Shown piece by piece: positions 6,268-7,578 of a stretch of 7,578 nucleotides of DNA. The stretch comes from BS750m-G62 sp964577175 (GTDB lineage: Bacteria > Planctomycetota > Phycisphaerae > FEN-1346): NCBI GenBank assembly GCA_964577175.1, contig CAZNYC010000168.1:1-7578 (forward strand). The letters run 5' to 3'. Position numbers and translations under genes: made by a program. Every line of letters begins with the position of its first letter. The first letter of the stretch is position 1. The notes under the pieces were generated by a model. That model had not been told where the DNA came from and did no database searches. It saw only the letters and a list, made by a program, of their open reading frames with translations.

Positions 6268-7130
6268 CCCGGATCCAGACCGCCTCGGGCCGGTGGATCG
6301 ATGCGGCGGGGCCGGACCCGCTGGAGGAGGCCCTCCGCAACGCCAGGGCCGCCCGGCCGTCGGCGCCGCCGCCGCCGGCGGGACCCCGCTCGGACGAGCG
6401 GCCGGGCCACGCGCTCCTCACCGGGACGGGCCGCACGGGGAGCTGGGCCGCGTTCCTCCTCGCCCGGTTCGGCGTATCCCTCGACATGCTCGACCGCGAC
6501 GTGGTCGAGCCCCACAACCTGACGGCGGGGAACTGCCTGTTCGGGGAGAACGATATCGGCTCTTTCAAGGCCCCGGCCATGCAACAGATCCTCCGCCGCC
6601 AGGCGCCGGGGGTGCCGGTCCGGGCCATGCAGACCGACGTGACCGCGCTCTCGGAGGCCGACCTCCGCGGCCTCGCGGAGGGGGCCGACGTGGCCCTCGG
6701 CCTGGTGGACGAGGGGGAGGCCCTGCTGCACCTCAACCGGGCCCTCTATGCCCATCTGCCGGTGGTCTACGCCGCCGGCCACCGCGGCGCCCGCACCGGG
6801 GACGTGGTCATCACCCGGCCTGGCGGGGCGTGCCTGCAATGCTGCCTGGACCTCGACGAGGCCGGCGAGATCCACACCCTCGCCCGCGAGGTTACCCACG
6901 GCATCGACGTCCTGGCCATCGCCGAGACCTGCGCCCGGGTCGTCCTGGTCCTGCTCGGCGACCCCCGGCTGGGCGACCTCCGCGAGGTGCTCGACCCGGC
7001 CTGCAACTTCATCTACCTGGAGTATAGGCGTTCGCCGTCCAACCCCGGAGGTTTCGCCCCGCGCTTCCTGCGGGTTCGGCGACGAACCGCGTGTCCGATC
7101 TGCGGGGCAATCGAAAGGACGGAGTCATGA
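6264..7130 (+). CDS. ThiF/MoeB/E1-like adenylyltransferase
   Basis: The product has 288 residues. ATG at 6264 overlaps the previous stop as ATGA. E1-like enzymes use ATP to adenylate the C-terminus of a ubiquitin-like or sulfur-carrier protein. Visible motifs: a glycine-rich nucleotide loop LLTGTGRTGSWAA (G54, G56, G59); LDMLDRDVVEPHNL with acidic D77 and D79 and N85; GSFKA with the conserved lysine K102; and ALGLVDEGEALLHLNRAL with the metal-binding D149. Zinc is probably held by C190/C193 (CLQC) and C277/C280 (CPIC). In ThiF and MoeB the acidic motif is followed by N-L-x-R-Q; here it reads NLTAGN, so the arginine that contacts ATP is missing. C222 (AETCARVV) is a candidate thioester cysteine, unproven. 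Residues 1-45 are a Pro/Ala-rich extension not found in minimal ThiF. No ubiquitin-like protein, E2 or JAB protease is seen in the window, and no thiamine or molybdopterin genes, so a housekeeping biosynthetic role is unlikely. The family call is secure; the substrate is unknown. Confidence 0.9.
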   Translation: MTRIQTASGRWIDAAGPDPLEEALRNARAARPSAPPPPAGPRSDERPGHALLTGTGRTGSWAAFLLARFGVSLDMLDRDVVEPHNLTAGNCLFGENDIGSFKAPAMQQILRRQAPGVPVRAMQTDVTALSEADLRGLAEGADVALGLVDEGEALLHLNRALYAHLPVVYAAGHRGARTGDVVITRPGGACLQCCLDLDEAGEIHTLAREVTHGIDVLAIAETCARVVLVLLGDPRLGDLREVLDPACNFIYLEYRRSPSNPGGFAPRFLRVRRRTACPICGAIERTES

Positions 7131-7456
7131 ACGGTGGCAACGGTAGAGGCACCCTGGCAAAGGAGCGTGGGGTGCGGACGCAGGACCGGCCGACGGGCCG
7201 GCCGGCAGACCCGTCGGGGCCCGATCCGGACCAGGCCGTCGACCGGCTGGCGGAACGGATCGGCAGCCAGATCCGGCAAGACCTGGACCGGCGGTGGGGA
7301 CCCCGGTTCGAGGAGATGGAGAACAAACTCGAGGACCTGGGTCGCCAGGTGGAAGAACGGTCCCAGCCCCAGGACCCTCCCCCCAGCCAAGTCCCCGCCG
7401 ACCGGCAGGCCGACCAGCAGGCCATCCAGCGGCGGGCCCGCAACCGCGTCGACTGA
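7127..7456 (+). CDS. small coiled-coil protein, translationally coupled to the E1-like gene
   Basis: The product has 109 residues. ATG at 7127 overlaps the E1-like stop (ATGA), with a GGACGGAG-type ribosome binding site inside the upstream gene. An in-frame GTG at 7091 lies deeper in the upstream gene and is less likely. I do not recognise the family. The N-terminal 35 residues are Gly/Arg/Pro-rich and probably disordered. Residues about 36-79 form a charged amphipathic helix with heptad-like spacing (AVDRLAERIGSQIRQDL, FEEMENKLEDLGRQVEE), likely a coiled coil. The tail is Pro/Gln-rich and ends in QRRARNRVD. There are no cysteines, no signal peptide and no membrane segment. It does not end in Gly-Gly, so it is not an obvious ubiquitin-like substrate of its neighbour. 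An adaptor or oligomerisation partner for the tubulin-like or E1-like protein is the best guess. Confidence 0.75.
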   Translation: MNGGNGRGTLAKERGVRTQDRPTGRPADPSGPDPDQAVDRLAERIGSQIRQDLDRRWGPRFEEMENKLEDLGRQVEERSQPQDPPPSQVPADRQADQQAIQRRARNRVD

Positions 7457-7473
7457 CCTCACGGGGTGAAGCC

Positions 7474-7578
7474 ATGCATTGCATCAGGCGCCTGTGGCGA
7501 GGCCTCGTCCGCCTCCTGGCCGGCAGCCGCCCCGGTCCCCCCGGCGGTCCCGCGCCGCCGGGGGCCGGGGATCGGCAG
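7474..7578 (+). CDS. start of a further operon gene (3' end cut by window edge)
   Basis: ATG at 7474 lies 17 bases after the previous stop and follows a purine-rich GGGGTGAA (7463-7470) that can serve as a ribosome binding site. Thirty-five codons are visible and the frame is open to the edge. The peptide starts with a basic-hydrophobic segment (MHCIRRLWRGLVRLLAGSR), which could be an amphipathic membrane-binding helix, and continues into a Pro/Gly run (PGPPGGPAPPGAGD). Too little is present to name it. The tight spacing suggests it belongs to the same operon. Its DNA contains an unusually stable inverted repeat (7530-7570). Confidence 0.5.
   Translation, partial: MHCIRRLWRGLVRLLAGSRPGPPGGPAPPGAGDRQ
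7530..7570. repeat. all-G/C inverted repeat inside the last partial gene
   Basis: The arm 7538-7547 pairs perfectly with 7555-7564 around a 7-base loop. After a 2-base bulge (7536-7537), 7530-7535 continues against 7565-7570, giving 16 G-C pairs in all. It falls in codons for a Pro/Gly-rich run, which by itself favours CCN and GGN codons and can create such pairing. No T tract follows within the window. Confidence 0.5.

Noticed and set aside
7127..7456. The small coiled-coil protein as the ubiquitin-like substrate of the E1-like enzyme
   Set aside because: It lacks a beta-grasp pattern and a C-terminal Gly-Gly, ending in NRVD instead.
1..7578. CRISPR array, tRNA, insertion sequence or phage attachment site
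   Set aside because: No regularly spaced direct repeats, no tRNA-like cloverleaf, no transposase or integrase frame and no flanking inverted repeats with target duplications were seen.

Overview
This is a GC-rich bacterial window in which every supported gene is on the + strand. The G/C-ending codons, long Pro/Glu-rich linkers and the vWA/FHA-type membrane protein suggest a large-genome environmental bacterium. Planctomycetota is a good guess and Myxococcota or relatives are alternatives, but no marker gene settles it.

Region by region: (1) Positions 2-415 hold the end of a MraZ-like protein with two SpoVT/AbrB-type halves, open at the left edge and not followed by the usual mraW/rsmH partner. 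(2) Positions 416-922 have no convincing gene. Much of 603-892 can fold into stable RNA helices, and a remnant of a group II intron or another structured RNA is possible but unproven. (3) Positions 923-1279 encode a small charged helical protein of unknown function, starting at GTG. (4) Positions 1280-1477 are an intergenic regulatory region with a long GC stem-loop and a perfect 20-bp palindrome, just upstream of a strong ribosome binding site.

(5) From 1478 to the right edge runs a compact operon. The genes are: a membrane-anchored von Willebrand A (vWA) protein with a long acidic/proline linker and a cytoplasmic FHA-like tail; a 944-residue protein with a diverged tubulin/FtsZ-like N-terminal half and a long helical C-terminal half; a ThiF/E1-like adenylyltransferase; a small coiled-coil protein; and the beginning of another gene. 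Junctions are an 11-nt gap, two ATGA overlaps and a 17-nt gap, so the products are probably made together.

The operon is the most interesting part. Tubulin-like proteins next to vWA proteins have been described as a candidate membrane-remodelling system (Makarova and Koonin 2010, from memory). Here the pair is joined by an E1-like enzyme, and residues normally needed for activity look altered in all four recognisable domains: the vWA MIDAS threonine, the FHA phosphothreonine contacts, the tubulin GGTGSG loop and the E1 arginine. The proposed picture is a membrane-spanning protein with an outward vWA domain, a cytoplasmic FHA-like domain, and a cytoplasmic scaffold plus a nucleotide-dependent modifying enzyme. 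That picture is inference.
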